From assembly GCF_000243675.2 (NCBI RefSeq), contig NZ_AHMM02000006.1:393513-457512 (forward strand): 64,000 nt of DNA, in the 5' to 3' direction. The notes under the pieces are model-generated. The model did not search any database and had not been told where the DNA came from. It worked only from the letters and a program-made list of their open reading frames with translations. Numbering within the stretch: the stretch's first letter is position 1; each line of letters starts with the position of its first letter. Shown one piece after another: positions 48,476-57,322 of the stretch. Both the position numbers and the translations under genes were made by a program. The stretch is from Leptospira inadai serovar Lyme str. 10 (GTDB lineage Bacteria; Spirochaetota; Leptospiria; Leptospirales; Leptospiraceae).

Positions 48476-49078
48476 ATGGTCGAAAAGGAAACGCCCCATC
48501 GCAAGCTCACCGTCCGAGAAAAAGAAATCCAACTCCTAAAACTCATTCGGGAAGGCGACGACAAGGCCTACATCGAGCTGACCGGACCGTATCGAGAACG
48601 TCTATACCGAAAGGCGGTTTCGATGGTCAAAGACGGGGACGATGCGGAGGACATAGTTCAAGATGCCTTAATTTCAGGATATCGTTCCATAAAGAATTTT
48701 CGGGCCGAATCCGGCGTTTACACTTGGCTGTATCGTATCGTCGTAAATAAGTCCAAGGACCTGCTCGCAAAAAGAAAAAGAGCTCGAGAAAACTCGATGG
48801 ACGATTCCGAGTTTCAAGTTACCGACAACCGATTGGGCTTCGAAAAAAAAATAGAACTTTCGGATGAGTCTAACTATCTAATTAAAAAGATAAACGAGCT
48901 CGAAGATATATACAAAGAAGTAATCGAGCTCCGGTATTTCGAGGAAATGTCCTATTCGCAAATTGCGGAGGTCCTCGGCTGTAATATCGGAACGGTTAAG
49001 AGTCGTCTATTTAAGGCAAAAGAATTCCTTAAACACCTGATCCAGCAAGATGGAAAGGGTGAGGGTTATTTCAGGTAG
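48476..49078 (+). CDS. ECF sigma factor
   Basis: 200 residues. Sigma2 region: RKAVSMVKDGDDAEDIVQDA followed by LISGYRSIKNFRAESGVYTW and LYRIVVNKSKDLLAKRKR. Sigma4: IELRYFEEMSYSQIAEVLGC and NIGTVKSRLFKAKEFLKHL. Good conservation points to a working sigma factor of the RpoE class. The start follows a purine-rich stretch (GAAAGGATTCTC, about 9 nt before the ATG). The next gene, 6 bases after the stop, encodes a single-pass membrane protein suited to be its anti-sigma factor. Confidence 0.93.
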   Translation: MVEKETPHRKLTVREKEIQLLKLIREGDDKAYIELTGPYRERLYRKAVSMVKDGDDAEDIVQDALISGYRSIKNFRAESGVYTWLYRIVVNKSKDLLAKRKRARENSMDDSEFQVTDNRLGFEKKIELSDESNYLIKKINELEDIYKEVIELRYFEEMSYSQIAEVLGCNIGTVKSRLFKAKEFLKHLIQQDGKGEGYFR

Positions 49079-49084
49079 AAGGGT

Positions 49085-49663
49085 ATGGAAAAAGAAGTTC
49101 AAGGTATACGCGTAAGGACGCGTTCCGCGCGCATATTGTCCGGTATTTTTGGAAACGAAGATGAGGAACTGATTCGCTTAGAAAATTCCCTGGTAAGGGC
49201 GATCTCCGAACTCAGGGATAAGGAATTGAACCAAATTCGGTTGCCGGATCATTTTGAGGTTCGTCTCCAGAATATGCTCAAGGACGTAAAAGTCGACGAA
49301 GAGAGCCTTTGGGATAAAATCACCCGCAATCTGATTTGGAATCGTTCGTTCCAGTACTCTTTAACTGCCAGTTTAGCCGTATTGGTCCTTGCCGTTGCAG
49401 TGGGCCGATTCTCTTCCCCTTCCAATACTCTTTCCGCAGAAAGATCGGGAACCCTCTCCTTGGGTAACGATCGAGAATTTATAGATTTACCTTCCTCGGC
49501 AAAAATAGGCCAAAATGAGAATTCTGAACGCTTATTAGAAGTCGCTAAAAATCCGGAGAGTCGTAAGATTCTAGAGTCCCTGCATCTGTATTTTATCGAA
49601 AAAGGCGATTCCCGGACTGCGGAAGAAATTCGGGCGATTATGGAATTCACCGCCGCAAAATAA
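49085..49663 (+). CDS. Putative anti-sigma factor with one membrane segment
   Basis: 192 residues. Residues about 1-90 are cytoplasmic with LDVKVDEESLWDKITRN-like helices (the visible text is KDVKVDEESLWDKITRNL), a hydrophobic helix QYSLTASLAVLVLAVAVG is at about 92-109, and the rest should be periplasmic. No zinc-binding HxxxCxxC motif is present, so it is not a ZAS-type anti-sigma. The identification rests on its position 6 bases after the ECF gene, topology and the shared terminator. Family membership is not established. Confidence 0.65.
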   Translation: MEKEVQGIRVRTRSARILSGIFGNEDEELIRLENSLVRAISELRDKELNQIRLPDHFEVRLQNMLKDVKVDEESLWDKITRNLIWNRSFQYSLTASLAVLVLAVAVGRFSSPSNTLSAERSGTLSLGNDREFIDLPSSAKIGQNENSERLLEVAKNPESRKILESLHLYFIEKGDSRTAEEIRAIMEFTAAK

Positions 49664-49705
49664 TAGATGCAAGTTTCTCTTTGAAGAAGGTGCGAACCAC
49701 GAAAG

Positions 49706-49729
49706 GCCTGAGGAAACTCGGGCTTTTTT
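49706..49729 (+). terminator. Rho-independent terminator of the sigma/anti-sigma operon
   Basis: GCCTGAG pairs with CTCGGGC through a GAAA loop (49706-49723), followed by six T's. It lies 42 bases after the anti-sigma stop and close to the 3' end of the convergent TPR gene. Confidence 0.88.
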
Positions 49730-49747
49730 ATTGTAGATTCGGAGACT

Positions 49748-50689
49748 TTACCTGGTTCTTCCAAGGCGCTTCTGGTAAAAATTAGGATCCAGAGAGTCCA
49801 GAATTCGTTTCGCTTCCTGAGCGGTCTCGGCATAGTAAACCGAGGCGCGAGAGTCCAGCAGGGCGCAGCATAGCTGGATCATTCTACATTTAATTTTTAG
49901 TTCGTAGCTTCCCTTTCGAAGTGCGAGGGAATCCTTGAGTCGATTCAATTCAGAACGATATTGTTCGATCTCCTTTTCTCCCAGCTTGCGGATTTCCCTA
50001 AAAATTCCGGTTTCCAGACAGAAAACGGGTATAGCTTCCTTTAGGTCGTTTTTATCCGAAAAATCGTCGTTCAAGGTTTCGATGGCTCTCCGGATAGGCT
50101 CGGCTTTTACGCAATCCAATCGGACCGCGCTGGGATCTTTTAAAAAAGCTTCCCTATACAAAAGTAAGCCCAAAGATTCGTTTCCGGATAAGTAAGTACA
50201 TTCGGCGCGAAAGAAAAGTAGCTCGGGGGAAAATCGTTCCAGTCCGGAGGAGTCGCGTAAAACCTCCGAAGCGAGTTCCGTTTCTCCCGCTAATAATAAA
50301 CGATAGGCTAATTCCGAGATGGTGGATGCGGGTAAAGATTGGATTCCTTCTTTGCGCAGCGCGATTCTCAACTGGTCCGTCGATTCTTTTAGAACGGAAT
50401 CTTTGGCGGAAAGGTAGGCCAGGGATTTTGGGAGAGCTTTTTTTGCGTATATGAGTTCGAATTCTTTCAGGAATTCTAATAGAAGGCCGGCACGGTCCCG
50501 GCCTTCCCGAGAATGATGGATACGATCGATTCGGTGATCCCAGTACGATGATACGTAAAATCCTGCCGCGAAATCGGGATTTTCCGGATCCGATTCTAGG
50601 AGAAGATCAAACGCCTTTCTGGCGTGATCGAATTCCCCCTCTGATAAATGTCTGATTGCTTCTTCGTATTTCCTGTCGGAATCCATCAA
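49748..50689 (-). CDS. TPR-repeat protein
   Basis: 313 residues, all helical, no signal peptide. TPR-like units include YEEAIRHLSEGEFDHARKAF, DLLLESDPENPDFAAGFY and SGNESLGLLLYREAFLKDP. It looks like a cytoplasmic scaffold. It lies immediately after hpf on the minus strand, with its ATG at 50689 overlapping the hpf stop by 4 bases, so the two are co-translated. Whether they act together on ribosomes is unknown. Confidence 0.8.
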   Translation of the reverse strand: MMDSDRKYEEAIRHLSEGEFDHARKAFDLLLESDPENPDFAAGFYVSSYWDHRIDRIHHSREGRDRAGLLLEFLKEFELIYAKKALPKSLAYLSAKDSVLKESTDQLRIALRKEGIQSLPASTISELAYRLLLAGETELASEVLRDSSGLERFSPELLFFRAECTYLSGNESLGLLLYREAFLKDPSAVRLDCVKAEPIRRAIETLNDDFSDKNDLKEAIPVFCLETGIFREIRKLGEKEIEQYRSELNRLKDSLALRKGSYELKIKCRMIQLCCALLDSRASVYYAETAQEAKRILDSLDPNFYQKRLGRTR

Positions 50690-50973
50690 TGAGCGGCTTT
50701 TTTGTCGTGGTGCTTGCTTGCCTGTTTTACGATTTTATCTTCCAGTCCGTCGATGCAAGCGTATATATCCTTGTCTTCTTTATGGGCATTGAATTTATTT
50801 CCGTCCGCAGCCAGGTTCAAATTGGCATTTATAACGCCGTGGATTTGTTCGAACGATATTTCTAAGGAGACGACTTTCTGGACATACTTTCCGATTCGCT
50901 CCAGCTTCTTGCTTGCATAGTCCTCTGCCGCTGCCGAACGATCTAAATTCTTCCAAGTAAAAACGATTTTCAT
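50686..50973 (-). CDS. hpf: Short ribosome hibernation-promoting factor
   Basis: 95 residues, the short HPF/YfiA form: KIVFTWKNLDRSAAAEDYAS, then KLERIGKYVQKVVSLEISFE, NANLNLAADGNKFNAHKED and IYACIDGLEDKIVKQASKH. The sequence lacks the C-terminal dimer domain of the long form. In the cell it binds the small ribosomal subunit near the mRNA channel in stationary phase. GGAGG lies 9 bases before the ATG. A TTGACG/TACTTT pair about 160 bases upstream is a possible promoter. The TPR gene follows with a 4-base overlap. Confidence 0.9.
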   Translation of the reverse strand: MKIVFTWKNLDRSAAAEDYASKKLERIGKYVQKVVSLEISFEQIHGVINANLNLAADGNKFNAHKEDKDIYACIDGLEDKIVKQASKHHDKKAAH

Positions 50974-51136
50974 ACTAGTATTCCTCCGTGGTCTTGCAAA
51001 CTTCCAAACGCATGCAAAGATCCGCCAAGTCGGGATTCGTTTGGGAGTGGGTTTATCTGGACGGGAAAACGGGGAGGATTTGCCTCACCCGGAAAACTCG
51101 GAGTAAAAGTACGGGACAAAAGCCCGTCGTCAAATC

Positions 51137-51165
51137 AAAAAAAGCGCCCGCCCCGGAAGGGGCGG
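51137..51165 (-). terminator. Rho-independent terminator for the minus-strand TPR gene
   Basis: CCGCCCC and GGGGCGG form a GC-rich 7-bp stem with a four-base loop (51148-51165), followed on the minus strand by a run of seven T's (51137-51143). It lies 33 bases after the stop of the gene at 51198-51674. Confidence 0.85.
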
Positions 51166-51197
51166 ACCAGGGAAGTTAGAACTAGAGATGGGATGAT

Positions 51198-51674
51198 TTA
51201 ATCTTTGGAAGCAGCTAGTTCCTTGTTCAACGTTAGGCTTGGCTGTTTAAAAGCCAGGCTACACGCCTCCTGGTATTTTTTAAGGCCCTCTTCTTCTGCT
51301 TGGAGGGCGGAATCTAGGTCTCCCATTTTCTGGTAGATTTGGATTACTTCTTTAATATTCTCCAAGGCTTGGCAAGAACGGCCTAAGCGAAATTCTGAGA
51401 TCGACTTCAGATAGAGAACTAGGGCAAATCCTTGGCTTTCGGTGTCCCCGATTTTTGTCCGAACAGCTAAAGATTGGTTGTAAAATGCGATTGCGGATTC
51501 ATAGTCTCGAGTCTTCTGTCTCAGGCTCCCCAGGGCAGTTAGCTTGTTTGCAAGCTGAATATCTGACTCAGGAGTATAGTTTTTGAGCGAAGCCTCGACT
51601 GTTGAGGTCTCGGGATCTGCATAAAGAGCAGTGGAGATGCTTAAAACCAGGGCAATTTTAATAATTTTGTTCAT
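51198..51674 (-). CDS. Exported TPR-repeat protein
   Basis: 158 residues. The signal peptide ([19 protein letters not shown]) predicts export. Two TPR-like units follow: [20 protein letters not shown] and [19 protein letters not shown]. The start ATG at 51674 has the strong site GGAGAT 7 nt upstream (AAAAGGAGATAAAAAG). A clear terminator ends it, so it is monocistronic. Function unknown; a periplasmic scaffold is likely. Confidence 0.8.
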   Translation of the reverse strand: MNKIIKIALVLSISTALYADPETSTVEASLKNYTPESDIQLANKLTALGSLRQKTRDYESAIAFYNQSLAVRTKIGDTESQGFALVLYLKSISEFRLGRSCQALENIKEVIQIYQKMGDLDSALQAEEEGLKKYQEACSLAFKQPSLTLNKELAASKD

Positions 51675-51993
51675 CTTTTTATCTCCTTTTCCGAGGGTTC
51701 GCTACTATTAATGCAATTCCTGTGCCATTAATTTTGAAGGATTGGGAAAAAAATAAGTTTCTCCTAAGAATCCCGGTAATCTCGGTCGCTCGGCTATCGA
51801 TTTCGCTTTCGTAAGAGAATTGAGTAGGTTTCATAACTGAAGGAAAGCGTAGCACGTCCGTTAAATTGCGCAATTGGCAGGGCCGTTAGGGATTCAGGGT
51901 GGCCAGTTAAGAAAGCGTTAAAAATCGGGGAATTCGCCGAAACCGAGCGGGAAACGGTTCGCTGTCTCAAGGGCGTCCTGGAGAATCGATTTT

Positions 51994-52424
51994 AAGGGGC
52001 CCTGCCGGATGATCGCGCTTCTCTAACTCTATGGAATGGCTATTTGCCTTCCCAGGGTAGAGTGTGAGGAAAGTCCGGACACCATGGAATCGCGGGACCG
52101 GGTAATCCCCGGAATTCTTCTCTTTCAAAAGAAGGGAAGGGTATGGAAAGTGCAGCAGAAAATAAACCGCCTCGAATTCGTTCGAGGTAAGGGTGAAACG
52201 GCGGGGTAAGAGCCCACCGCCATTCTTGTGAAAGAATGGGCAAGGTAAACCCTCCCCGGTGCAATCCCGAATAGGCGACCGTCAGTTGCGGATTCCGCAA
52301 GGTCGTGGGTAGGGAGCAAAGAGTTCGATCGGTAACTTTCGAACCAAGATAAATGATCATCGTCGGAAAGCTTCGAGAGAGGCCTTCCGATACAGAATCC
52401 GGCTTACAGGCAGGCCCCTTTTTT
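51994..52424 (+). ncRNA. rnpB: RNase P RNA, bacterial type A
   Basis: All class markers are present: GAGGAAAGTCCGGACACC (52068-52085), AGAGCCCACCG (52209-52219), GGTAAACCC (52244-52252) and ACAGAATCCGGCTTAC (52392-52407). The ends pair to close helix P1: AAGGGGCCCTGCC (51994-52006) with GGCAGGCCCCTT (52409-52420). The 3' arm runs into a T-tract and a terminator. It is the catalytic RNA that matures tRNA 5' ends. The minus-strand frames over it are not genes. Confidence 0.96.
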
Positions 52425-52593
52425 ATTTTTCTTATAGTGAACGCGTATCAAAGATTTAAATAATACTAAAATACGTTCGCAATCATTCCCTTCCGACACG
52501 ATGGAATGATTTTGATTTCAAACCGATGTAACTCTTCTAATTCGGGAATTATTCACTTTTCCCTAAAGTGGAATCTAAGTTTTCTGGTCTTAT

Positions 52594-53019
52594 ATGCCTA
52601 AACCCGAAAAATATCCGTATAGCTTATTTCAAAAAGTGGCCTGGGGGGATATGGATGCCTTCGGACATGTAAATAACGTGGTTTATGCGAAGTATTTCGA
52701 GACTGCGCGGGCCTCTTTTTTCGAAGAAAGGAAGCTCTGGGAATCTCCTCAGAAACCGAACGAGGGAGGGCCGGTGATTACTCATATCGAGATGGATTAT
52801 CGCAAGCAGGTTCGTTTTCCCGAAACGATTGAAATCACTATAAAAGTGGAATCCGCAGGGAATCGATCCTTTTCCATGCTCTGTACTATGTGGAATGCCG
52901 AAGGGGAATGCGTCTTGACGGGGCATGCGGATTTTCTATGGTTTAACTTCTTAACCGGAAGGCCTACAGCGATTCCAGATGTCTACAAGGAGCATTTTTT
53001 TCAACAAGCGGGAGGATGA
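52594..53019 (+). CDS. Hotdog-fold acyl-CoA thioesterase (YbgC/FadM type)
   Basis: 141 residues. VAWGDMDAFGHVNNVVYAKY is the hotdog signature with the catalytic Asp and HVNN, followed by ITHIEMDYRKQVRFPETIEI. It should hydrolyse acyl-CoA in the cytoplasm. Its 3' end overlaps the SpoIIE phosphatase gene by 41 bases in another frame, so the two are coupled. Confidence 0.93.
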   Translation: MPKPEKYPYSLFQKVAWGDMDAFGHVNNVVYAKYFETARASFFEERKLWESPQKPNEGGPVITHIEMDYRKQVRFPETIEITIKVESAGNRSFSMLCTMWNAEGECVLTGHADFLWFNFLTGRPTAIPDVYKEHFFQQAGG

Positions 53020-54304
53020 ACTCGCGTTAAGCGGTTTAAAGGGATTTCTATATCAAGAATCTCTTTCTAGATTTCGTTTCGCACTTTCTTTATTCGCTTT
53101 TTTTGCGGGGTTCGGATTGCTGTTCGGCGATCCGTCGCAGAACGGATTGCAGGACCCTCGCTGGATTAGAATCCTTCATGTTTCACTGATCGGACTTTCC
53201 TTTTTTTGCAGCTACTGGATGCGTACGTTTCGAAATATCAGCGAATATATTTTGCTCTTTCATTTCGGATTGATGAGTATCCATTCCTACTACCTTTTAT
53301 ATTCGAACGGTCTCTATTTAGGTTATCTATTCGGAATGATTTTAGTGAGCCTAAGCGCCGGGGTTTCGTTTAATAACAGAAAGTTACTCATACCGTATCT
53401 ATTGGTTTTTCTTTCCGTCGCCATTTTTGTGGGGATCAACTGCGTGAATCCCCGGATCGAAGTCGGAATGTATTATTTCGGAATCGTCTCTTCTTCCATA
53501 TTGGCCGTTCTTATATTGGGATTTCGCCTCAAGACGTTCGATACACTGGTGCAAGCCGATGCGCAATTGGAGAAATTCCAAGCGAATATAGAGGAGGAAC
53601 TCCAGCTCGCACAATCGACTCAGAAGAGTTTGGTGGATCTGGAATTTCCCGAAACGGGCGCCTTTAGAATTCATTCGTATTTTCGGCCTTTGGTGAGCGT
53701 GGGCGGTGACTTGATAAAATTGGAAGCGGGTTCGGACGGAAAATTGAATTTCTTCTTTGCGGACGCGGCAGGGCACGGAATTTCCGCGGCGATGGTTTCG
53801 GCTATGGCGGTCATGGCCTTCAAGATGACCGCTCCCCGAACGGATTCGCCGGCACGGGCCCTATCCTTAATTCACGAATCTCTAATGACCATGATCGGCG
53901 GTTTCTTTATCACTGCAGTGTATCTGAGATTGGATCCGAAAACGAAAGAGTTAGTTTACGCGTATGCGGGGCATCATCCTGCAGTGTTGATCGAAGATGA
54001 CGGAAACGTCTCCCAACTGGAAGGTCGGGGAACGGTTCTGCTCGCCTTACCTCAACTTCGAAATCAAGATTATCGTAAAATCTTAAAGTCGGGGGATCGT
54101 ATTCTCCTTTTTTCGGACGGTTTATTCGAATTCTTCGGAGAAGAACGGGAATTTTTCGGATACGACGCGTTCGTCTCCTTGGTCGAACAGAATTCCTCAT
54201 TACGAGGGAAGCAATTATTGGACGTGTTAGGCGAGAATATCGCTTCCCTTCATCGGTCCGCCATGCTGGACGATATGACCATGCTTCTGATCGAAGTGGT
54301 TTAG
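52979..54304 (+). CDS. Membrane-anchored SpoIIE/PP2C serine phosphatase
   Basis: 441 residues. Residues about 30-190 have six membrane segments. A short coiled region (LEKFQANIEEELQLAQSTQK) leads to the phosphatase: VSVGGDLIKLEAG, FFFADAAGHGISAAMVSAM, YAYAGHHPAVLIEDDG and LFSDGLFEFFGEER. Metal-binding aspartates are present. The start ATG lies inside the thioesterase gene. By family analogy it may act on STAS proteins. Confidence 0.9.
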   Translation: MSTRSIFFNKREDELALSGLKGFLYQESLSRFRFALSLFAFFAGFGLLFGDPSQNGLQDPRWIRILHVSLIGLSFFCSYWMRTFRNISEYILLFHFGLMSIHSYYLLYSNGLYLGYLFGMILVSLSAGVSFNNRKLLIPYLLVFLSVAIFVGINCVNPRIEVGMYYFGIVSSSILAVLILGFRLKTFDTLVQADAQLEKFQANIEEELQLAQSTQKSLVDLEFPETGAFRIHSYFRPLVSVGGDLIKLEAGSDGKLNFFFADAAGHGISAAMVSAMAVMAFKMTAPRTDSPARALSLIHESLMTMIGGFFITAVYLRLDPKTKELVYAYAGHHPAVLIEDDGNVSQLEGRGTVLLALPQLRNQDYRKILKSGDRILLFSDGLFEFFGEEREFFGYDAFVSLVEQNSSLRGKQLLDVLGENIASLHRSAMLDDMTMLLIEVV

Positions 54305-54376
54305 AACGATCATCATCGGGGACTTAGAATTAAAAACCGCTTGCCCTAACCCCGATACCGAGTAAGATTCCGGCCT

Positions 54377-55831
54377 ATGTGTGATACATTCGTTGCCACT
54401 CCGGATAGTACGGCTTCAGGGAAAATGATTTTTGGAAAGAATTCGGACAGGGAACCGAACGAGGCGCAATGCCTGGTTCGCTATCCCTCGGGAAAGCATT
54501 CTTCACCTACGACCAGAGTCACATATCGTGATATTCCCCAAGTTAAAGAGACCCATGAAATCCTGGTTTCCAAACCGTTTCATATGTGGGGCGCCGAAAT
54601 GGGTGCGAATTCGAAAGGAGTCGTCATCGGCAACGAAGCCGTTTTTACGAAAATCCGCATAGAAGGAAAAAATAACGGTCTTACCGGAATGGATATGATT
54701 CGGGTCGCGCTTGAGCGATCCCGGAATTCCATAGAAGCCCTCGAATTAATCGTCGATCTTGTCGAAAAGTTCGGCCAAGACGCAGGCGGAGGATACTTAA
54801 ATAAGAAATTCTTTTATCATAATAGTTTTATAGTCGCCGATGCCAAAGATGCGTACGTTCTGGAAACGGCGGGTCGTTTTTGGGCCTGGAAAAAAATAAG
54901 AGGGTTCTATTCCATTTCCAACGGATTAACGTTGGAATCCGATTACGATGATCTGCATCCTGACGCCATCGATTATGCGCGCAGTCAAGGTTGGCTTGCA
55001 AAAGGTGCGACGTTTTCTTTTAGGGAATCCTTTTCCGATTCCTTTTACACTACATTCAGTAAATGTAAAGTACGAAGAGACGTGACGATGCGGGTAGGGA
55101 ATTCCGCCGGCGAAAAAATGAACGTTCGCAAAGCGATGGAAATTCTGCGATTGGAGGGTCAGGGTGGACCAAAATCGAAGGTAGGAGGAGGACCCGGCGG
55201 TTTTCCCCCCAGGGATTCCGGATTTTCCCCAGCAGGCTCGGGAATGGGTTCGGTGTGCCTGCACGCGACGGGGTTTACGGCTCCAAATCAAACGAACGGA
55301 TCGTTTGTCGCGGAAATCGACACGGACGCAAAGCGTTCTCAGTTTTGGGCGACCGGCGCTTCCATTCCGGCGATTTCCATTTTTCTCCCTTTCTCCCTTC
55401 CCGGAACCGCCGCATCCGAAGGTACGATCGTTCAGCCTGGGGCTAGTCCGGATACCTCGCTTTGGTGGAGTCACGAAACCCTGTACAGGCTTTGCCTCAG
55501 AAATTACTCGGACGCTATTTCGGTTTTTAGTGCGGAATTAAAAGACGTGCAGGAATCGCTTTTGAAAAAAAGCCAGAGCATTCTCTTAAAAAAAGGGAAG
55601 AGCGTCGTAACGTTGGATACTTTATCGGAAGAAGCGATAGCCGAAGCCGTACGATCCTATCAAAAATGGAGGATGCAGGTCGCGGAATTAGCGGTTAAGG
55701 GAAGGCTCTTCACCCGCCCTTGGCTCGCTCCTCTTTACAGAGCTAGTTGGTTTATATGGAACAGAAAGGCTAGAATTACGGATTCCGTACTGACAGGAAA
55801 GGATCTACCTTTCGAGCCCGCATATTTATGA
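54377..55831 (+). CDS. Secernin-like C69 peptidase
   Basis: 484 residues. CDTFVATPDSTASGKMIFGK begins with the exposed Cys2 that becomes the N-terminal nucleophile; NSDREPNEAQCLVRYPSG and VVIGNEAVFTKIR fit the secernin / C69 dipeptidase family. FYSISNGLTLESDYDDLHPD is the typical substrate-side block. Cytoplasmic, no signal peptide. It overlaps the end of the small convergent gene at 55826 by 6 bases. Confidence 0.88.
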   Translation: MCDTFVATPDSTASGKMIFGKNSDREPNEAQCLVRYPSGKHSSPTTRVTYRDIPQVKETHEILVSKPFHMWGAEMGANSKGVVIGNEAVFTKIRIEGKNNGLTGMDMIRVALERSRNSIEALELIVDLVEKFGQDAGGGYLNKKFFYHNSFIVADAKDAYVLETAGRFWAWKKIRGFYSISNGLTLESDYDDLHPDAIDYARSQGWLAKGATFSFRESFSDSFYTTFSKCKVRRDVTMRVGNSAGEKMNVRKAMEILRLEGQGGPKSKVGGGPGGFPPRDSGFSPAGSGMGSVCLHATGFTAPNQTNGSFVAEIDTDAKRSQFWATGASIPAISIFLPFSLPGTAASEGTIVQPGASPDTSLWWSHETLYRLCLRNYSDAISVFSAELKDVQESLLKKSQSILLKKGKSVVTLDTLSEEAIAEAVRSYQKWRMQVAELAVKGRLFTRPWLAPLYRASWFIWNRKARITDSVLTGKDLPFEPAYL

Positions 55832-56113
55832 ATTCCACCGAAAGCGAGAGGGATCTTGCGAAATAGAGATTGCCCTTGGGAAAAGAAACGGAAGTCCGTC
55901 GGCGACTAACATGACTGCTATAATTATCGGAAATGATACTACGAAAATTTTCATAGTAGGATGATTGTTTATAAAATCGTCGACCGATCCCGATAAGACC
56001 GACAGGATCACGAATGAAAGTATTACTTCGATTTCCATTCTATAAAAATCGCAGGATAGACCGACTGCTTTGATAATGGAGTCGACCAAAACGATGGTAT
56101 CTAGTTCAATCAT
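55826..56113 (-). CDS. Small membrane protein, unknown
   Basis: 95 residues. Two hydrophobic segments: IEVILSFVILSVLSGSV and MKIFVVSFPIIIAVMLVA. The rest is short. The ATG at 56113 has AGGA close by (spacing about one base), so its start is unsure. It is convergent with the secernin gene with a 6-base overlap at the stops. I do not recognise a family, but the composition is that of a real inner-membrane protein. Confidence 0.5.
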   Translation of the reverse strand: MIELDTIVLVDSIIKAVGLSCDFYRMEIEVILSFVILSVLSGSVDDFINNHPTMKIFVVSFPIIIAVMLVADGLPFLFPRAISISQDPSRFRWNS

Positions 56114-56242
56114 TCCTAGTACAGCACCGCGCAGGCAAAAGATTTTTTTTTCGTTTCAGACAGGGAACTTTTTTCTCCCGGTTCGATCTTATGGTGGATC
56201 TCGCTTGCGCGTTTGGCGTTTCAGAAAAGGCCTCCGGATAAC

Positions 56243-56593
56243 ATGATTGATTCTCTTCCGGAAACGTTAAAATCGCAGATGGCTATCGATTCATTCATAC
56301 GATTTGTCGACCAACTAACCGCGAATCATAGAACGATTCTTAAACCGAGCGCGGCCATTCATCCGATGATCCGCCTCTGCGGAATCGATTTTGGGAGGGT
56401 TGCCGACCATGATGAATCAGGAGTGGAGATTGTCGATTCCGAGGACGAACTTCCGGAGCGGCGAGAGAAAACCGGGTCAAGAGAGAGTCTAATATTTGTG
56501 ATTCCATTTCGAGCGGAAAATTTGTATAGAAATCTAGAAGGGCAATCGATTTCCGGCGGAGCGGAAAGAACCGATTTTGGGCGTGCAAAATGA
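56243..56593 (+). CDS. Small hypothetical protein upstream of the redox gene
   Basis: 116 residues from the ATG at 56243 (MIDSLPETLKSQMAIDSF); an in-frame start at 56213 also exists. The product is soluble and mixed in charge, with a central IHPMIRLCGIDFGRVADHD and an acidic stretch (VEIVDSEDELPERREK). Its stop overlaps the ATG of the next gene (ATGA at 56590-56593), so the two are translationally coupled. That junction is the main support for it being real. No family recognised. Confidence 0.5.
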   Translation: MIDSLPETLKSQMAIDSFIRFVDQLTANHRTILKPSAAIHPMIRLCGIDFGRVADHDESGVEIVDSEDELPERREKTGSRESLIFVIPFRAENLYRNLEGQSISGGAERTDFGRAK

Positions 56594-57153
56594 AATTCCT
56601 GCCGAAAGAGTTTTTATCTCATCCTGTAGAAGGTAGGCGGTTGATCGGGAGCGCGCTGGGAGAAATTCTTCCGGCAAAACCCAGCTTATTAATCTTTCTA
56701 CGACATCTAGGCTGTATTTTTTGTAGGGAAACCGTCGCGGATCTGAGATTAATGGCGGAATCGATTCCCGCTTTTCCACCCGTGCTATTCATATATCCCG
56801 ACACGGTTCGGGATGGGGAGGAATTTTTTCAGAGATTTTGGCCCGAAGCGAGCGCGATCGGAGATCCGAAAACGATCCTTTTTCGATTGGCCGATCTTCA
56901 AGATGGCGGATTTCTGGAGCTAGCCGGACCCGAAGTTTGGGTGAGTGCGTTGCGCGCGGTTACGAAAGGAAATTTTTACGGAGTCCAGGGCCCTCACCTG
57001 CTGCAAATGCCCGGCGCCTTTTTGGTTTTAAAAGATCGGATTCTTTGGAAACATACATATCGTCATATAGGAGATCATCCTGATTGGACGAAATTGCCCG
57101 GTTGCACTCCGATTCCTTCGGAAGATTTTGATCCGGGAATTCTTCCCGCATAA
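56590..57153 (+). CDS. AhpC/TSA-like thioredoxin-fold redox protein
   Basis: 187 residues. The signature is LIFLRHLGCIFCRETVADLR, a CxxC redox site (GCIFC) of the AhpC/TSA family related to SelL. The rest (FWPEASAIGDPKTILFRLAD, and MPGAFLVLKDRILWKHTYRH) follows the usual fold. No signal peptide, so a cytoplasmic thiol-redox or peroxide-handling role is likely. Start overlaps the previous stop. Confidence 0.85.
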   Translation: MKFLPKEFLSHPVEGRRLIGSALGEILPAKPSLLIFLRHLGCIFCRETVADLRLMAESIPAFPPVLFIYPDTVRDGEEFFQRFWPEASAIGDPKTILFRLADLQDGGFLELAGPEVWVSALRAVTKGNFYGVQGPHLLQMPGAFLVLKDRILWKHTYRHIGDHPDWTKLPGCTPIPSEDFDPGILPA

Positions 57154-57322
57154 GATTTTTTCCTAAATCAACCGATTCCGGATCGGATTTACTTCTTCAG
57201 AGTCCGTTTTCTCCAAGAAAAAAATCGAAAATTACGCCATATCTGAGGAATGAGCGGATAACGTGTATGCCCTTCGTACCGGAATTGCTGGATAAAAATC
57301 TTCGGTTCTATCGAATGAACTC

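Noticed and set aside
50988..51179. 63-residue plus-strand frame between hpf and the exported TPR gene
   Set aside because: It spans the likely hpf promoter region and runs through the minus-strand terminator hairpin; the start lacks a ribosome site.
51679..51873. 64-residue minus-strand frame upstream of the exported TPR gene
   Set aside because: It covers the upstream region of that gene, with no ribosome site and arbitrary composition.
52040..52360. Minus-strand frames over the RNase P RNA
   Set aside because: The sequence is rnpB with all conserved RNA motifs; the frames are incidental.
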